Positions 1 to 9,838 of a stretch of DNA of 64,000 nucleotides are shown here, piece by piece. A model generated the notes under the pieces. That model did no database searches and had not been told where the DNA came from. It was given only the letters and a program-made list of their open reading frames with translations. Location of the stretch: the NCBI RefSeq assembly GCF_040744945.1, contig NZ_CP160453.1, positions 6,882,001 to 6,946,000 of the forward strand. The letters run 5' to 3'. The first letter of the stretch is position 1. The number at the start of each line of letters is the position of its first letter. This DNA comes from Saccharothrix sp. HUAS TT1 (GTDB lineage: Bacteria > Actinomycetota > Actinomycetes > Mycobacteriales > Pseudonocardiaceae). The translations under genes were made by a program, and so were the position numbers.

Positions 1-1558
1 CCGCGAACAACCGCGCCGCCCGCCCGGCGCGCTGCCCGCCGGGGACCTCGGCCCGGTCCTCGGCGAACCGGTCCAGGTGCCGGTGGGCGCGGGTGAGGGC
101 GGCGGCGAGCAGCGCGAGCAGCAGCGCGAGCAGCAGGACCGCCAGGCCGCCGAGCTTGTTCCAGATCACCGCGAGGACGAAGTCGGTGTCACCGGCGGGC
201 AGCGGACCCAGCACGGTGTCGGCGAGCCCGCGGCCCCACACGCCGCCGTCCGCCACGGCCGACATGGACTGCGCGATCTGGGACCGCTTGGCCGCGGCGT
301 CGTTGTCCAGCGAGTCGAGGCAGACCTCGTAGCCGTTCGGCGCCTCGGGCACGACGACCCCGGCGGGCGGCGCCTGGCAGGCGACGGACCAGTTGAACGT
401 CCACGGTTCGGCCCAGGCTTCCTGGCGGGTCTGCACGTGGTCGACCACCCGGAACACGACCAGGGCCACCGCCACCACCACCAGCAGCGACGCCACCAGC
501 GTGCGGCCGGCCTTGAGCGTGTCCCACCGACCGACGCCCGAGCCGACCTGGCCGCGCAGCAGGTGCAGCACGACGGTCCCGGCAGCGGCCAGCAGCGGGA
601 TGATCGGGCCGATGTCCCCCTTCCAGATCACCGCCGCGCCCACCACGCCGAGGATCAGGAAGGTGTAGCCCAGGTGCTTGTTGCGGCGGAACCACCGCGG
701 CAGCCGGGTCCGGCTCTCCCACAGCTCCTGCGGTGAGCGGGGCAGGGGCGGCGGAGCGACCTGGAACCCGATGGCGTACCGGGCGAGGACGACCGCGAGC
801 ACCCAGACGCACAGCACCTTGGCGTACTCGGCGGTGGCGACCTTCAAGAAGGTCAGGCCGTCGTCGCCGAGCGGGTCGAACTTCGGCGCGATGATCAGCA
901 CGAACACGGCGCCGATGCCCGTCAGGTAGCGCCACGTGGGCGTGAACCGGGTGAAGGGCCGCTTCGCCGCCCACCGCTCGACCCGGCGCCGCTCGAACCA
1001 CAGCAGGGCGAACGCGACGCCGAGCGGCACGAGGATGGAGAACCCCACCTCGGCCAGCGCGTCGAGGTCGAAGGTCCGGGCGAAGCCCGCCCCCGGGTCG
1101 GGCGAGACGCCCAGGCGCAGGGCCATGATGACGCCGACCTGCACCAGCGTGGCGGTGGCGAGCAGGACCGCGAGCACCGGACCGGCGACGATGTCCTCAC
1201 CCCGCCGGCCGTGCTCGGCCCGGAGCCGGCGCACCGCCACGACGCCCACCGCGTACAGCGGCGCGGAGCACGGCACGTACCAGGCCACGGTCAGGAACGT
1301 GCCGGAGCTCGCGCCGGCCAGCACCAGCAGCGGCGGCAGGGCGAGCGCCGCGTGCGGGCCGCGCAGCGCCTTGCGCCACCCCTCGTGGCGCACGGTGGGC
1401 GCGGCGCCGTCGGCGGCCAGCGCCACCGCGGGCCTGCTCACCAGGAACCGGAGGCAGTTCACCACCGCCAGCAGCAGACCCGAGAGCACGAGCGACCGGC
1501 CCCACGCCGCCGGTCCGCCGAGGAACAGCGCCAAGACCGCCACGACATCCTGCCCCAT
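1..1558 (-). CDS. SEDS-family (FtsW/RodA/SpoVE-like) membrane protein, 3' end cut by window
   Basis: 519 residues of a polytopic membrane protein are visible and the C-terminus lies beyond the left edge. SEDS proteins polymerise lipid II glycan chains in the membrane. The assignment rests on three conserved blocks: a GDDGLTFLKVATAEYAKV-like stretch matching the 'QPSE.AK' region, a WKGDIGPIIPLLAAAG block matching 'PDLGTA', and a late GRGL...LPAGDTDFVLAVIWNKLG block matching 'LPE.HTDFIF.VI.EELG'. The sequence is divergent and has a long N-terminal membrane half, so it is probably a paralogue rather than the division FtsW. The ATG start follows a GAGGAGG ribosome site about 11 bases upstream. 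It is transcribed away from the protease gene; the 421-base gap holds both promoters. Confidence 0.72.
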   Translation of the reverse strand, partial: MGQDVVAVLALFLGGPAAWGRSLVLSGLLLAVVNCLRFLVSRPAVALAADGAAPTVRHEGWRKALRGPHAALALPPLLVLAGASSGTFLTVAWYVPCSAPLYAVGVVAVRRLRAEHGRRGEDIVAGPVLAVLLATATLVQVGVIMALRLGVSPDPGAGFARTFDLDALAEVGFSILVPLGVAFALLWFERRRVERWAAKRPFTRFTPTWRYLTGIGAVFVLIIAPKFDPLGDDGLTFLKVATAEYAKVLCVWVLAVVLARYAIGFQVAPPPLPRSPQELWESRTRLPRWFRRNKHLGYTFLILGVVGAAVIWKGDIGPIIPLLAAAGTVVLHLLRGQVGSGVGRWDTLKAGRTLVASLLVVVAVALVVFRVVDHVQTRQEAWAEPWTFNWSVACQAPPAGVVVPEAPNGYEVCLDSLDNDAAAKRSQIAQSMSAVADGGVWGRGLADTVLGPLPAGDTDFVLAVIWNKLGGLAVLLLALLLALLAAALTRAHRHLDRFAEDRAEVPGGQRAGRAARLFA

Positions 1559-1979
1559 CCGCGCCCGTTCCTCCTCGTGGGTGATCCGGCGCGGACGTTC
1601 GCGCCGCCATCCGGCATTCGACTAGTCCGCTGATCGTCGTAGTCCGGAGCAGCGTTACCGCGGTGATCGAATCGTTTTCCGCAGCGGGGTGGACCCGGCC
1701 ACCGACTGAATATGAGGCCCATTCGGAAATGGGGCGGGTTCCGGAGGAGCGGACCGCGGACCCCGGTCCCGGACTGCGCCGAAGCCCGGGATCAGGGCCT
1801 GAGGGGATCAGGCTCGCCGTCGGAGTGGTGGCGTTCGACCGATGGCACGTTTTTCGAGCAGCGCGCCAATTGCGCATTCACCCCTCTCGTCCGGTGATTC
1901 CGACGAATGACTCCTGACCATCCGAGGCGGGCTGTGACAGGGTGTCGCGACGCAGCCCGTTCTGCAGGAGGAGAAAGCG
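1559..1979. other. Divergent intergenic region between SEDS gene and subtilase gene
   Basis: No convincing gene is visible. The right end supplies the subtilase leader, with a strong AGGAGGAGAAAGCG ribosome site directly before the TTG start. TAGTCCG occurs twice, at 1623-1629 and 1640-1646, near the SEDS side. I cannot assign either promoter with confidence. Local GC is lower than in the flanking genes, as expected for a promoter region. Confidence 0.5.
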
Positions 1980-3704
1980 TTGAGACTCAGACGATTAACC
2001 CGACCTGTGCTCGCGGTGACGAGCGCGGCGGCGCTGGTGGTCGCCGTCGTGCAGCCCGTGTCGGCCCAGCCTCGCGACACCGACTACACCGTGCTCGTGG
2101 AGGCGGGCGCCTCGCTCCACGCCGCCCGCGCCGCCGTCAGGGCCGCCGGCGGCCGGGTCACGGCCGAGAACGCGGCGGTCGGCACGTTGGCCGTGCAGGC
2201 GCCGGCGACGGGGTTCGTCCAGCGCGTCACCGCCGCCGACGCGGTCTTCGGCGCGGCGCCCGTGCGACCGATCGGCCAAGCCCCCCGCAGCGCGCGGGCC
2301 CGTGAGTGGCACGAGGTCGAGAACGAGCACGTCGGCGCGGCCACGCGGACCGCACCCCAGCCCCGGGCGCAGGCGCAGGCGGCCGGGCTCGACCCGCTCG
2401 ACGACGCCCTGTGGGGCCTGCGCCTGGTGCGCTCGGACATCGCGCGCGTGCGGCAGGCCGGTGACCGCCGCGTCTTCGTCGGCATCCTGGACACCGGGGT
2501 CGACGGCACGCACCCGGACATCGCGCCGAACTTCAACCGCGAGCTGTCCCGCAACTTCACCACCGACATCCCGAACGACTCCAACGGCGGCGAACTGGAC
2601 GGGCCGTGCGAGTTCCGCGGTTGCGTCGACCCCGCCGACCACGACGGCGAGGGCCACGGCACGCACGTCGCGGGCACCATCGGCGCCGCCGCCAACGGCT
2701 TCGGCGTGTCCGGCGTCGCCCCGAACGTGTCGCTGGTCAACATCCGCGCCGGCCAGGACTCCGGTTACTTCTTCCTGCGGTCCGTGGTGGACGCGCTGAC
2801 CTACGGCGCCGACGTCGGCCTCGACGTGATCAACATGTCGTTCTTCGTCGACCCCTGGTACATGAACTGCGCGGCGAGCCCCGCCGACAGCCCCGAGGCG
2901 CAGATCGCCCAGCGGACCACGATCGCCGCGATCCAGCGCGCGCTGAACTACGCGCACGGCAAGGGCGTGACGCTGATCGGCGCCGGCGGCAACAACCACG
3001 AGGACCTGGGCAACCCCCGGACCGACACGACCAGCCCGAACTACCCGCCGGGCAGCACCTACCCCCGGCCCGTCGACAACGCGTCGTGCCTCAACCTGCC
3101 GACCGAGGGCGACCACGTCATCTCGGTCTCCGCGCTCGGCCCGTCGACGGCCAAGGCCGACTACTCCAACTACGGCACCGAGCAGACCTTGCTGTCCGCG
3201 CCCGGCGGCTACTTCCGCGACGGCCTCGGCACGGACTGGTACCGCACGAACGAGAACCTGATCCGCTCGGCCTACCCGCGCAACGTGGCGTTGGCGGCGG
3301 GCGACATCGACGCGGACGGCGCCATCACGCCGACCGGACTGGCGGCCGGTGTCGCCAAGTACTGCGACGCCACCACCTGCGGCTTCTACCGCTACGCGCA
3401 GGGCACGTCGATGGCCGCACCGCACGCCACGGGCGTGGCCGCGCTGGTGGTCAGCCAGTTCGGCAAGCGGGACCGGGCGCACCCCGGCACGCTGACCATG
3501 TCGCCCGACAAGGTCGAGGCGGTGCTGCTCGGGACCGCCAACCCCAGGGCCTGCCCGGAACCGCGCACGGTCTCCTACGAGGACGTGGGCCGACCGGCCG
3601 AGTTCACCGCCACCTGCGCGGGTGACGCGACGTTCAACGGCTTCTACGGCCACGGCATCGTGGACGCCTACGGCGCCGTGACGCGCGGCGGCGACTTCCT
3701 CTGA
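1980..3704 (+). CDS. Secreted subtilisin-like serine protease (S8)
   Basis: 574-residue extracellular endopeptidase. An N-terminal signal peptide (MRLRRLTRPVLAVTSAAALV...VSAQ) is followed by a propeptide-like region to about residue 130, with a repeated AAVRAAGG pattern. The S8 catalytic domain then shows Asp171 in ILDTGVDG, His226 in GHGTHVAG and Ser477 in GTSMAAPHATG. The H-to-S spacing is longer than in simple subtilisins and includes a segment with paired cysteines (CEFRGC, CDATTC) that may form disulfides. The TTG start is chosen because a strong AGGAGGAG site lies 6-8 bases before it and it gives a complete signal peptide; a GTG ten codons later would shorten that signal. A hairpin follows the stop codon. 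Substrate is unknown. Confidence 0.93.
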   Translation: MRLRRLTRPVLAVTSAAALVVAVVQPVSAQPRDTDYTVLVEAGASLHAARAAVRAAGGRVTAENAAVGTLAVQAPATGFVQRVTAADAVFGAAPVRPIGQAPRSARAREWHEVENEHVGAATRTAPQPRAQAQAAGLDPLDDALWGLRLVRSDIARVRQAGDRRVFVGILDTGVDGTHPDIAPNFNRELSRNFTTDIPNDSNGGELDGPCEFRGCVDPADHDGEGHGTHVAGTIGAAANGFGVSGVAPNVSLVNIRAGQDSGYFFLRSVVDALTYGADVGLDVINMSFFVDPWYMNCAASPADSPEAQIAQRTTIAAIQRALNYAHGKGVTLIGAGGNNHEDLGNPRTDTTSPNYPPGSTYPRPVDNASCLNLPTEGDHVISVSALGPSTAKADYSNYGTEQTLLSAPGGYFRDGLGTDWYRTNENLIRSAYPRNVALAAGDIDADGAITPTGLAAGVAKYCDATTCGFYRYAQGTSMAAPHATGVAALVVSQFGKRDRAHPGTLTMSPDKVEAVLLGTANPRACPEPRTVSYEDVGRPAEFTATCAGDATFNGFYGHGIVDAYGAVTRGGDFL

Positions 3705-3710
3705 CCGGAC

Positions 3711-3744
3711 GGTGGGGCGGCCTCGACGGCGGGGGCGCCCCACC
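3711..3744 (+). terminator. Terminator hairpin after the subtilase gene
   Basis: GGTGGGGCG and CGCCCCACC are perfect nine-base arms separated by 16 bases, starting six bases after the stop codon. There is no T-tract, as is usual for actinomycete terminators. The position between the protease and the kdp leader fits termination. Confidence 0.6.
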
Positions 3745-3830
3745 CTCCGCTCGCGGTGTCACCGACGCGTGCGGCGTGAGACGCAGCTCTCACGGGAGTC
3801 AACGTCGTGTAAAGGACCCGACCGGAGGTG

Positions 3831-3846
3831 TCAGGAACGCATCAGG
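3831..3846 (+). promoter_or_regulatory. Candidate KdpE-type operator upstream of the kdp operon
   Basis: TCAGG occurs twice (3831-3835 and 3842-3846) with an exact 11-base period. This is the tandem-repeat geometry used by OmpR/PhoB-family regulators, to which KdpE belongs. It lies 85 bases before the first small ORF of the operon. The repeat is directly visible; its assignment to KdpE is inference, since no kdpDE pair is present in the window. Confidence 0.45.
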
Positions 3847-3930
3847 CAGCACGGATCACCCGTCCCGGGGGTGCAGCCTTCTCGACGTCATCACCCTGCG
3901 GGGTTCGTGAGTCGGGAAGGGAGCGCGCAC

Positions 3931-4014
3931 ATGGCCGACCTGGCCTACGCGTTGCTGCTGATCGGTGTGTTCGTGCTGCTGGCACTCGGGGTTCGCGGAC
4001 TGGAGCGGTTGTGA
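3931..4014 (+). CDS. Small membrane peptide heading the kdp operon (27 aa)
   Basis: A 27-residue peptide that is nearly all one hydrophobic helix (MADLAYALLLIGVFVLLALG) ending in basic residues (VRGLERL). ATG is preceded by GGGAAGGGAG eight bases upstream. The stop codon overlaps the GTG of kdpF in a GTGA junction, so the two are translationally coupled. Small single-helix peptides of this style occur before kdpF in other actinobacterial kdp operons, to my recollection without a name or known role. An accessory or assembly subunit of the KdpFABC complex is plausible but unproven. Confidence 0.72.
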   Translation: MADLAYALLLIGVFVLLALGVRGLERL

Positions 4015-4112
4015 GCGGCACCGGGGTGGTCGCCAACGCCGTCGGCGGCGTCCTGGCCCTCGCGCTCATCGCCTACCTGTTCGTCGTTCTGATCAGGCCG
4101 GAGAAGTTCTGA
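4011..4112 (+). CDS. kdpF: K+-transporting ATPase, small subunit KdpF
   Basis: 33-residue single-span membrane peptide ending in LIRPEKF, the hallmark C-terminus of KdpF. In characterised systems KdpF is a lipid-like stabiliser of the KdpFABC high-affinity potassium pump. The GTG start overlaps the stop of the upstream small ORF, and its own TGA shares a base with the kdpA ATG. It is therefore embedded in a tightly coupled operon and probably made in step with KdpA. Confidence 0.88.
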   Translation: MSGTGVVANAVGGVLALALIAYLFVVLIRPEKF

Positions 4113-5734
4113 TGTCGACCACGGTGGCCGGCCTGCTCCAGGTCGGCGTGCTGGTCGTCGCGCTGGCCGCGGTGCACCGGCCCTTCGGCGACCACCTGGC
4201 GCGGGTCTACACCGGCGACAGGCACCTCCGGGTCGAGCGGGCCGTCTACCGGCTCGTCCGGGTCGACCCCGACTCCGAGCAGCGGTGGGGCGCCTACGCG
4301 CGCGGTGTGATCGCGTTCTCCTTCGCGGGTGTGGTCCTGCTGTACGCGCTCCAACGCGTGCAATCGGTGCTGCCGTTCGACTTCGGCCGCGGGAACGTGC
4401 CGCCGGGCACGGCCTTCAACACCGCGGTCAGCTTCGTGACGAACACGAACTGGCAGTCCTACGTCCCCGAGGTGGTGATGGGGCACGCGGTCCAGGCGGT
4501 CGGGCTGACCGCGCAGAACTTCGTCTCGGCGGCCGTGGGCATGGCGGTCGCGGTGGCGCTGGTGCGCGGGTTCGTGCGGCAGCGGACCGACCTCGTCGGC
4601 AACTTCTGGGTCGACCTGGTGCGCGGGGTGGTCCGCGTCCTGCTGCCGGTGGCGTTCGTGTTCGCGATCGTCCTGGTCGCCACGGGCGTGGTGATGAGCC
4701 TGGAGTCCGGTGTGGACGTCGATGGGCAGACGGTGGCGACCGCCCCGGTGGCCTCGCAGGAGGCCATCAAGGAGCTGGGCACCAACGGTGGCGGTGTGCT
4801 CAACGCCAACTCCGCGCACCCGTTCGAGAACCCCAACGGCTGGTCCAACCTGGTCGAGGTCTTCCTGATCCTGGTCATCCCGGTGTCGCTGACGCGCACG
4901 TTCGGCACGCTGGTGGGCGACCGCAGGCAGGGTCACGTGCTGCTGGGCGTGATGGGCGCGCTGTGGGGCGCGGTGCTGGCCGTCGTCTGGGCGGCCGAGG
5001 CGAACGGGCTGCGACCGTTGGAGGGCAAGGAACTCCGGTTCGGCGTCCCGTCCTCGGCGCTGTTCGCCAACTCCACCACCGGGACGTCGACCGGTGCGGT
5101 GAACGCCGCGCACGACAGCTTCACCGGGCTCGGCGGTGGTGGGCTGATGCTGAACATGCTGTTCGGGGAGATGACGCCGGGCGGGGTCGGCAGCGGCCTG
5201 TACAGCATCCTGGTGATGGCGGTGATCGCGATGTTCCTGGCCGGGCTGATGGTCGGCCGCACGCCGGAGTACCTGGGCAAGAAGCTCGGCAGGCGTGAGG
5301 TGACCGCGGCGGCGGTGTCGGTCCTGGCCATGCCGGCGGTGATGCTGCTCGGCGCGGGAACCGCCGCGATCCTCCCCGTCACCCGGGACGCCTTGGACGA
5401 CCCCGGCGAGCACGGCCTGTCGGAAGTCCTCTACGCCTACGCCTCGGCGTCGAACAACAACGGCAGCGCCTTCGCCGGGCTCACGGTGACCGACGACTGG
5501 TTCCAGGCGTCCCTGGGCGTGTGCATGGCGCTGGGCCGGTTCGTCCCCATCATCGCGGTGCTGTGCCTGGCAGGCTCGCTGGCCGCGCAGAAGGCGGCGC
5601 CGGTCACCGCGGGCACGCTGCCCACGACCGGCCCGCTGTTCGCGACCCTGCTGGCGGGCGCGGTCGTGCTGGTCGCCGCGCTGACCTTCGTCCCCGCCCT
5701 CGCTCTCGGTCCCATCGCGGAGGCCCTGCTGTGA
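4112..5734 (+). CDS. kdpA: K+-transporting ATPase subunit A (channel-like subunit)
   Basis: 540-residue integral membrane subunit that binds and conducts K+ in the KdpFABC P-type pump. The selectivity-filter-type loops are readable: TNTNWQSY in the first repeat, ELGTNGGG followed by [14 protein letters not shown] in the second, [17 protein letters not shown] in the third and [12 protein letters not shown] in the fourth. Length is normal for the family (about 550). ATG overlaps the kdpF stop by one base, and its TGA overlaps the kdpB GTG. Expected function is high-affinity potassium uptake under K+ limitation or osmotic stress. Confidence 0.97.
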   Translation: MSTTVAGLLQVGVLVVALAAVHRPFGDHLARVYTGDRHLRVERAVYRLVRVDPDSEQRWGAYARGVIAFSFAGVVLLYALQRVQSVLPFDFGRGNVPPGTAFNTAVSFVTNTNWQSYVPEVVMGHAVQAVGLTAQNFVSAAVGMAVAVALVRGFVRQRTDLVGNFWVDLVRGVVRVLLPVAFVFAIVLVATGVVMSLESGVDVDGQTVATAPVASQEAIKELGTNGGGVLNANSAHPFENPNGWSNLVEVFLILVIPVSLTRTFGTLVGDRRQGHVLLGVMGALWGAVLAVVWAAEANGLRPLEGKELRFGVPSSALFANSTTGTSTGAVNAAHDSFTGLGGGGLMLNMLFGEMTPGGVGSGLYSILVMAVIAMFLAGLMVGRTPEYLGKKLGRREVTAAAVSVLAMPAVMLLGAGTAAILPVTRDALDDPGEHGLSEVLYAYASASNNNGSAFAGLTVTDDWFQASLGVCMALGRFVPIIAVLCLAGSLAAQKAAPVTAGTLPTTGPLFATLLAGAVVLVAALTFVPALALGPIAEALL

Positions 5735-7794
5735 CCACCACGACCGAACACCCGCGAACTACCGAGCGGATTCGCGAACGCCCCGCGCGGGACCCCGGCC
5801 ACCGGGTCGGCGGCGGCGCGTTCACCCCCCGGCAGCTGATCAGGTCCCTGCCGGAGGCGCTGCGCAAGCTGGACCCGCGCCACCAGGTCCGCAACCCGGT
5901 CGTGTTCGTGGTCTGGGTCGGGTCGGTGCTGGTCACCGCGTTCGCGATCGCCGACCCGGACGTGTTCACCGTCGCGGTGGCGGTGTGGCTGTGGGCGACC
6001 GTGCTGTTCGCCAACCTGGCCGAGGCCGTGGCCGAGGGCCGGGGCCGGGCGCAGGCCGACTCGCTGCGCAGGACCAAGCAGGACGCCGTCGCCCGCCGGC
6101 TGACCGGGGACGGCGACGAGGAGCGCGTCCCGGGTACGGAACTCGCCGTCGGCGACCTCGTCGTGGTCGAGGCGGGCGAGGTCGTCCCGGGCGACGGTGA
6201 CGTGGTCGAGGGCATCGCCAGCGTGGACGAGTCGGCCGTCACCGGCGAGTCCGCGCCGGTCATCCGGGAGTCCGGCGGCGACCGGGCGGCCGTCACGGGC
6301 GGCACGACGGTGCTGTCCGACCGGGTCGTCGTGCGGATCACGACCGAGCCGGGCGCGTCCTTCGTCGACCGGATGATCGCGCTGGTGGAGGGCGCGCGGC
6401 GGCAGAAGACGCCGAACGAGGTCGCGCTGACGATCCTGCTGTCCACCTTGACGATCATCTTCCTGCTGGCCGTGGTGGCGTTGCAGCCGTTCGCGGCGCA
6501 CTCCGGCGGCGAGCAGTCGGTGGTCGTGCTGACCGCGCTGTTGGTGTGCCTGATCCCGACCACGATCGGGGCGCTCCTCAGCGCGATCGGGATCGCGGGC
6601 GTGGACCGGCTGGTGCGGCACAACGTCCTGGCCACCTCGGGCAAGGCGGTCGAGGCCGCCGGGGACGTCGACACGCTGCTGCTGGACAAGACCGGCACCA
6701 TCACGTGGGGCAACCGGCGGGCCACGGAGTTCATCCCGGTCGACGGCGTCGGCCTGGACGCCCTCGTGGACGCCGCCCGGCTGTCGAGCCTGGCCGACGA
6801 CACGCCCGAGGGCCGCAGCATCATCGAGCTGTGCGTGACCGGGAACGGCCGCTCGGCCGAACCCTCCGACGCGGAGCGGGCCGGCGAGTTCTTCCCGTTC
6901 AGCGCGCAGACCCGGATGAGCGGCGTCGACCTGGGCGGTCGGCGCGTCCGCAAGGGCGCCGCGAGCGGTTTCGACCTCGATGAGCAGACCCGGCGGGTGG
7001 TCGACGGGATCAGCGTGCGGGGCGGCACGCCCCTGGTCGTGGCGGACAACGGTGTCGTGCTCGGCGTGATCCGGCTGTCGGACGTGGTGAAGCCCGGTGT
7101 GCGGGAGCGGTTCGCCGAGCTGCGCGCGATGGGCATCCGCACGGTCATGGTCACCGGCGACAACCCGTTGACCGCCGGGGCGATCGCGGCCGAGGCCGGG
7201 GTGGACGACTACTTCGCCGAGGCCAGGCCCGAGGACAAGGTGGCCCTGATCCGCGCGGAGCAGGAAGGCGGCAAGCTGGTCGCGATGACCGGCGACGGCG
7301 CCAACGACGCCCCGGCGCTGGCGCAGGCCGACGTGGGCGTGGCGATGAACACCGGCGCCTCGGCCGCGAAGGAGGCCGGGAACATGGTCGACCTGGACTC
7401 GGACCCGACCAAGCTGATCGAGGTCGTGCGGATCGGCAAGCAGCTGCTCATCACGCGGGGCGCCTTGACGACCTTCAGCGTCGCCAACGACCTGGCGAAG
7501 TACTTCGCGATCCTGCCCGCCATGTTCGCCTCGGTCCACCCGCAGCTGGCCGGGCTGAACGTCATGCGCCTGGCCTCGCCGCAGTCGGCGGTCCTGTCCG
7601 CGGTGATCTTCAACGCGCTGATCATCGTCGTGCTGATCCCGCTGGCCCTGCGCGGGGTGCGCTGCAAGCCCTCCGGCGCCGCCGCGCTGCTGCGGCGCAA
7701 CCTGCTGGTCTACGGCCTCGGCGGCGTCGTGACGCCGTTCGCCGGGATCTGGCTGATCGACCTGCTCGTCCGCCTCGTTCCCGGGATCGGGTGA
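5731..7794 (+). CDS. kdpB: K+-transporting ATPase subunit B (P-type ATPase)
   Basis: 687-residue catalytic subunit hydrolysing ATP for the Kdp pump. The sequence shows the actuator motif TGES (VTGESAPV), the phosphorylation motif [10 protein letters not shown] with Asp319, a nucleotide-binding KGA, and the hinge motif [21 protein letters not shown]. The N-terminal soluble extension of about 45 residues is rich in Arg and Thr. GTG start, coupled to kdpA by a GTGA overlap; the stop overlaps the kdpC GTG in the same way. All motifs are intact, so the pump should be functional. Confidence 0.97.
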   Translation: MTTTTEHPRTTERIRERPARDPGHRVGGGAFTPRQLIRSLPEALRKLDPRHQVRNPVVFVVWVGSVLVTAFAIADPDVFTVAVAVWLWATVLFANLAEAVAEGRGRAQADSLRRTKQDAVARRLTGDGDEERVPGTELAVGDLVVVEAGEVVPGDGDVVEGIASVDESAVTGESAPVIRESGGDRAAVTGGTTVLSDRVVVRITTEPGASFVDRMIALVEGARRQKTPNEVALTILLSTLTIIFLLAVVALQPFAAHSGGEQSVVVLTALLVCLIPTTIGALLSAIGIAGVDRLVRHNVLATSGKAVEAAGDVDTLLLDKTGTITWGNRRATEFIPVDGVGLDALVDAARLSSLADDTPEGRSIIELCVTGNGRSAEPSDAERAGEFFPFSAQTRMSGVDLGGRRVRKGAASGFDLDEQTRRVVDGISVRGGTPLVVADNGVVLGVIRLSDVVKPGVRERFAELRAMGIRTVMVTGDNPLTAGAIAAEAGVDDYFAEARPEDKVALIRAEQEGGKLVAMTGDGANDAPALAQADVGVAMNTGASAAKEAGNMVDLDSDPTKLIEVVRIGKQLLITRGALTTFSVANDLAKYFAILPAMFASVHPQLAGLNVMRLASPQSAVLSAVIFNALIIVVLIPLALRGVRCKPSGAAALLRRNLLVYGLGGVVTPFAGIWLIDLLVRLVPGIG

Positions 7795-8333
7795 CCGCCG
7801 TGCTCAAGCAAGCCACCACGGGACTGCGCGTCCTGCTCGTCCTGACGGTCATCACCGGCGTGCTGTACCCGGCGGCGGTGTGGGGCGTGTCCCGGCTGCC
7901 CGGCCTGCGGGCCAACGCCGAGGCCGTGGGCACGACGCTGGTGGGCGTGCAGCGCGAGGGCGACCAGTGGTTCCGCACCCGGCCCTCGGTCGCCGACCTG
8001 CCCGCGTCGGGCGCGTCCAACAAGGGGGAGCGCAACGCCGACTACGACGCCGTGGTCGCCGGGAGGCGGGCGGATGTCGCCCGGCGCGAGGGCGTGGCCG
8101 AGCACCGAGTGCCCCAGGACGCCGTGACCGCCTCCGCCTCCGGCTTGGACCCGCACATCAGCGCCGCGTACGCCGAGCTCCAAGTGCCCCGCGTGGCCCG
8201 GGAGAACGGGCTGCCGGAGGACCGGGTCCGGCGGTTGGTCGCCGAGCACACCGACGGACGCGCCGCCGGTGTCCTGGGCGAGCCGGGTGTCAACGTCACC
8301 GCGCTCAACCGCGCGATCGAGGACGCCGGGTAG
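7791..8333 (+). CDS. kdpC: K+-transporting ATPase subunit C
   Basis: 180-residue subunit with one N-terminal membrane helix ([22 protein letters not shown]) and a periplasm-facing domain containing the family block NADYDAVV...[25 protein letters not shown] and the terminal [11 protein letters not shown]. KdpC stabilises ATP binding and assembly of the pump. It is the last gene of the operon. No kdpD/kdpE sensor pair follows, so the regulator must be encoded elsewhere. Confidence 0.95.
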   Translation: MTAVLKQATTGLRVLLVLTVITGVLYPAAVWGVSRLPGLRANAEAVGTTLVGVQREGDQWFRTRPSVADLPASGASNKGERNADYDAVVAGRRADVARREGVAEHRVPQDAVTASASGLDPHISAAYAELQVPRVARENGLPEDRVRRLVAEHTDGRAAGVLGEPGVNVTALNRAIEDAG

Positions 8334-8373
8334 GAGGCGCTGCGCCGGAGTTGCTGCGGGACACCGACGGCCA

Positions 8374-8390
8374 CCGGTCCCCCGGACCGG
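8374..8390 (+). terminator. Short hairpin after kdpC
   Basis: CCGGTCC and GGACCGG form a perfect seven-base stem with a three-base loop, 40 bases after the kdpC stop. It abuts the conserved upstream region of the next gene, so it may insulate the two transcription units. The stem is short; this is a weak terminator call. Confidence 0.4.
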
Positions 8391-8497
8391 AAAAGTGTTG
8401 ACGCCGATGCCCTCTGACCTGGGGTTCCCGTCGAAGCGACAGAACCGCGTCGACGGGTAACAAAACCCTTCGGGTACCGGGGGGCGCCGGCTAGGTT
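8391..8497 (+). promoter_or_regulatory. Conserved promoter/operator region of the M23 peptidase gene (copy 1)
   Basis: Ungapped alignment with 11840-11946, upstream of the S8-S1 protease, gives about 60% identity concentrated in blocks: AAAANTGTT, CCTCNGACCT, GGTAAC, CTTCGGG and CTAGNTT, all at identical spacing. TTCGGG (8469-8474) and TAGGTT (8492-8497) are 17 bases apart and may be the -35 and -10 elements. Upstream blocks look like activator sites. Function is inferred from conservation between two non-homologous secreted protease genes. Confidence 0.55.
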
Positions 8498-8546
8498 CGG
8501 CTCCTCGCAACTCCGCCCTCCCCTGCACACCCCCGGAGACCGATCC

Positions 8547-9773
8547 ATGACACGTCCCGCCCCCTGCCTTCGGCACGCCGCGATCGCCGTCGCCACCGCG
8601 GCGGCCATCGCGGTCCTCAGCCCCGCGACCGGCCACGCCGACCCGCTCGACGGGCTCGTCGAGAGCGTCACCGACACGCTGCTCGCCGAACGCGGCCCGG
8701 TCGTCGCCCAGCGGCGCGGCACGACCGAGCTGGACCACCACGCGGTCGTCGAACCCCGCCGCTCGACGGCCGACTGGTCCTTCGGCGCGGCCACCATCCC
8801 CGGTGACGCCGACGACCACGCCCCGGACGCCAGCCTGTACGTCGCCCACCGGGTCGCCGGCCGGTGGGAGGTCGGCGTCCTGGGCAGCGAGCGGTTCGTC
8901 GCGCTCGCCCGCCGGGCGCCCGCCTCGGTCGTCGGCGCCGAGGAGAAGACCCTCTTCGCGGACAACCACGCCGCCGCCCGCCCGACGGCCGGCGCCGCCG
9001 CCCCGTCCGCCGAGACCGGCCTCGCGCTGCCGGTCAACGCCTCCAGCAGCGTCGGCTGGGGCGGCGGCCCGCACGCCAACGACGGACAGGGTTCGCTGTA
9101 CAGCTCCCTGGACTTCGGCGGCTCCGGCACGGAGATCCGCACCGCCGCCGCGGGCCGGGTCTACCGGGCCTGCGTCGACGCGGGCTCCTCCGCGACGGCG
9201 CTGATCCTCGTCGTGCACGCCAACGGCTACACGACCGGCTACTACCACCTCAACCAGCGCAGCGGCTTCCCGGCCGACGGCACCTCGGTCGACCTGGGCT
9301 ACTACCTGGGCACCGCGGGCACCAACACCGCGTGCGGCGGCAGCGCCAACGGCGCCCACGTCCACTTCACCCTGCGCTCCGGCGACCGCGACAACCTGGC
9401 GTTCGAGTCGGTGGTGGGCAAGACCATCGGCGGTTGGACGTTCCACACCAACGGTTCCAACTACGACGGCTACGCCACGCACGGCGACCGGAAGTCGCAG
9501 GACGGCGGCAGCGTCTACAACTACGGCCGCTACAGCGGCTCCGGTCCCTACAGCGGCACGGTGAACGTCTCCAACGGCGCCAACGTCCGCTACAACACCA
9601 ACACCTCGACCAGCTCGGTCATGTACACCGCGCCCAGCGGCCGCGCCCTGGCCATCAGCTGCCGGACCACCGGCAGCGCCGTCAACGGCAGCACCGCGTG
9701 GTACCGCCTCACCGACGCCGACTACGTCGCCGCGGCACTGGTCACCACCAGCGCCACCGTGCCCACCTGCTGA
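8547..9773 (+). CDS. Secreted M23 (lysostaphin-type) metallopeptidase with C-terminal SH3-like domain
   Basis: 408-residue secreted protein, probably a zinc endopeptidase cleaving peptide cross-bridges of cell walls. A signal peptide (about 1-33, ending AHAD-like GHADP) precedes a long pro-region. The M23 domain at about 170-280 has the zinc ligands in HANDGQGSLYSSLDFGG (H...D) and HVHFTL (HxH). The last 75 residues (GTVNVSNGANVRYNTNTSTSS..., ending in a Cys pair) resemble a bacterial SH3 wall-binding domain. Context with other secreted proteases suggests predation or wall turnover. Start is the ATG before the signal peptide. The gene carries the same upstream control region as the S8-S1 protease and is followed by a strong hairpin. 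Confidence 0.88.
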   Translation: MTRPAPCLRHAAIAVATAAAIAVLSPATGHADPLDGLVESVTDTLLAERGPVVAQRRGTTELDHHAVVEPRRSTADWSFGAATIPGDADDHAPDASLYVAHRVAGRWEVGVLGSERFVALARRAPASVVGAEEKTLFADNHAAARPTAGAAAPSAETGLALPVNASSSVGWGGGPHANDGQGSLYSSLDFGGSGTEIRTAAAGRVYRACVDAGSSATALILVVHANGYTTGYYHLNQRSGFPADGTSVDLGYYLGTAGTNTACGGSANGAHVHFTLRSGDRDNLAFESVVGKTIGGWTFHTNGSNYDGYATHGDRKSQDGGSVYNYGRYSGSGPYSGTVNVSNGANVRYNTNTSTSSVMYTAPSGRALAISCRTTGSAVNGSTAWYRLTDADYVAAALVTTSATVPTC

Positions 9774-9788
9774 CCGGTCGGTCCCGGT

Positions 9789-9821
9789 CGAGGCGCCCGG
9801 CTGGTCGAGCCGGGCGCCTCG
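9789..9821. terminator. Bidirectional terminator between convergent genes
   Basis: CGAGGCGCCCGGCT and AGCCGGGCGCCTCG are perfect 14-base arms around a five-base loop. It sits between the M23 gene and the convergent HTH regulator gene, so it can terminate both. Confidence 0.8.
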
Positions 9822-9838
9822 GCCGTCGCGGACGGGGG

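Noticed and set aside
3745..3930. c-di-AMP (ydaO-type) riboswitch before kdp
   Set aside because: I looked for the conserved core sequences of that riboswitch in the leader and did not find them.
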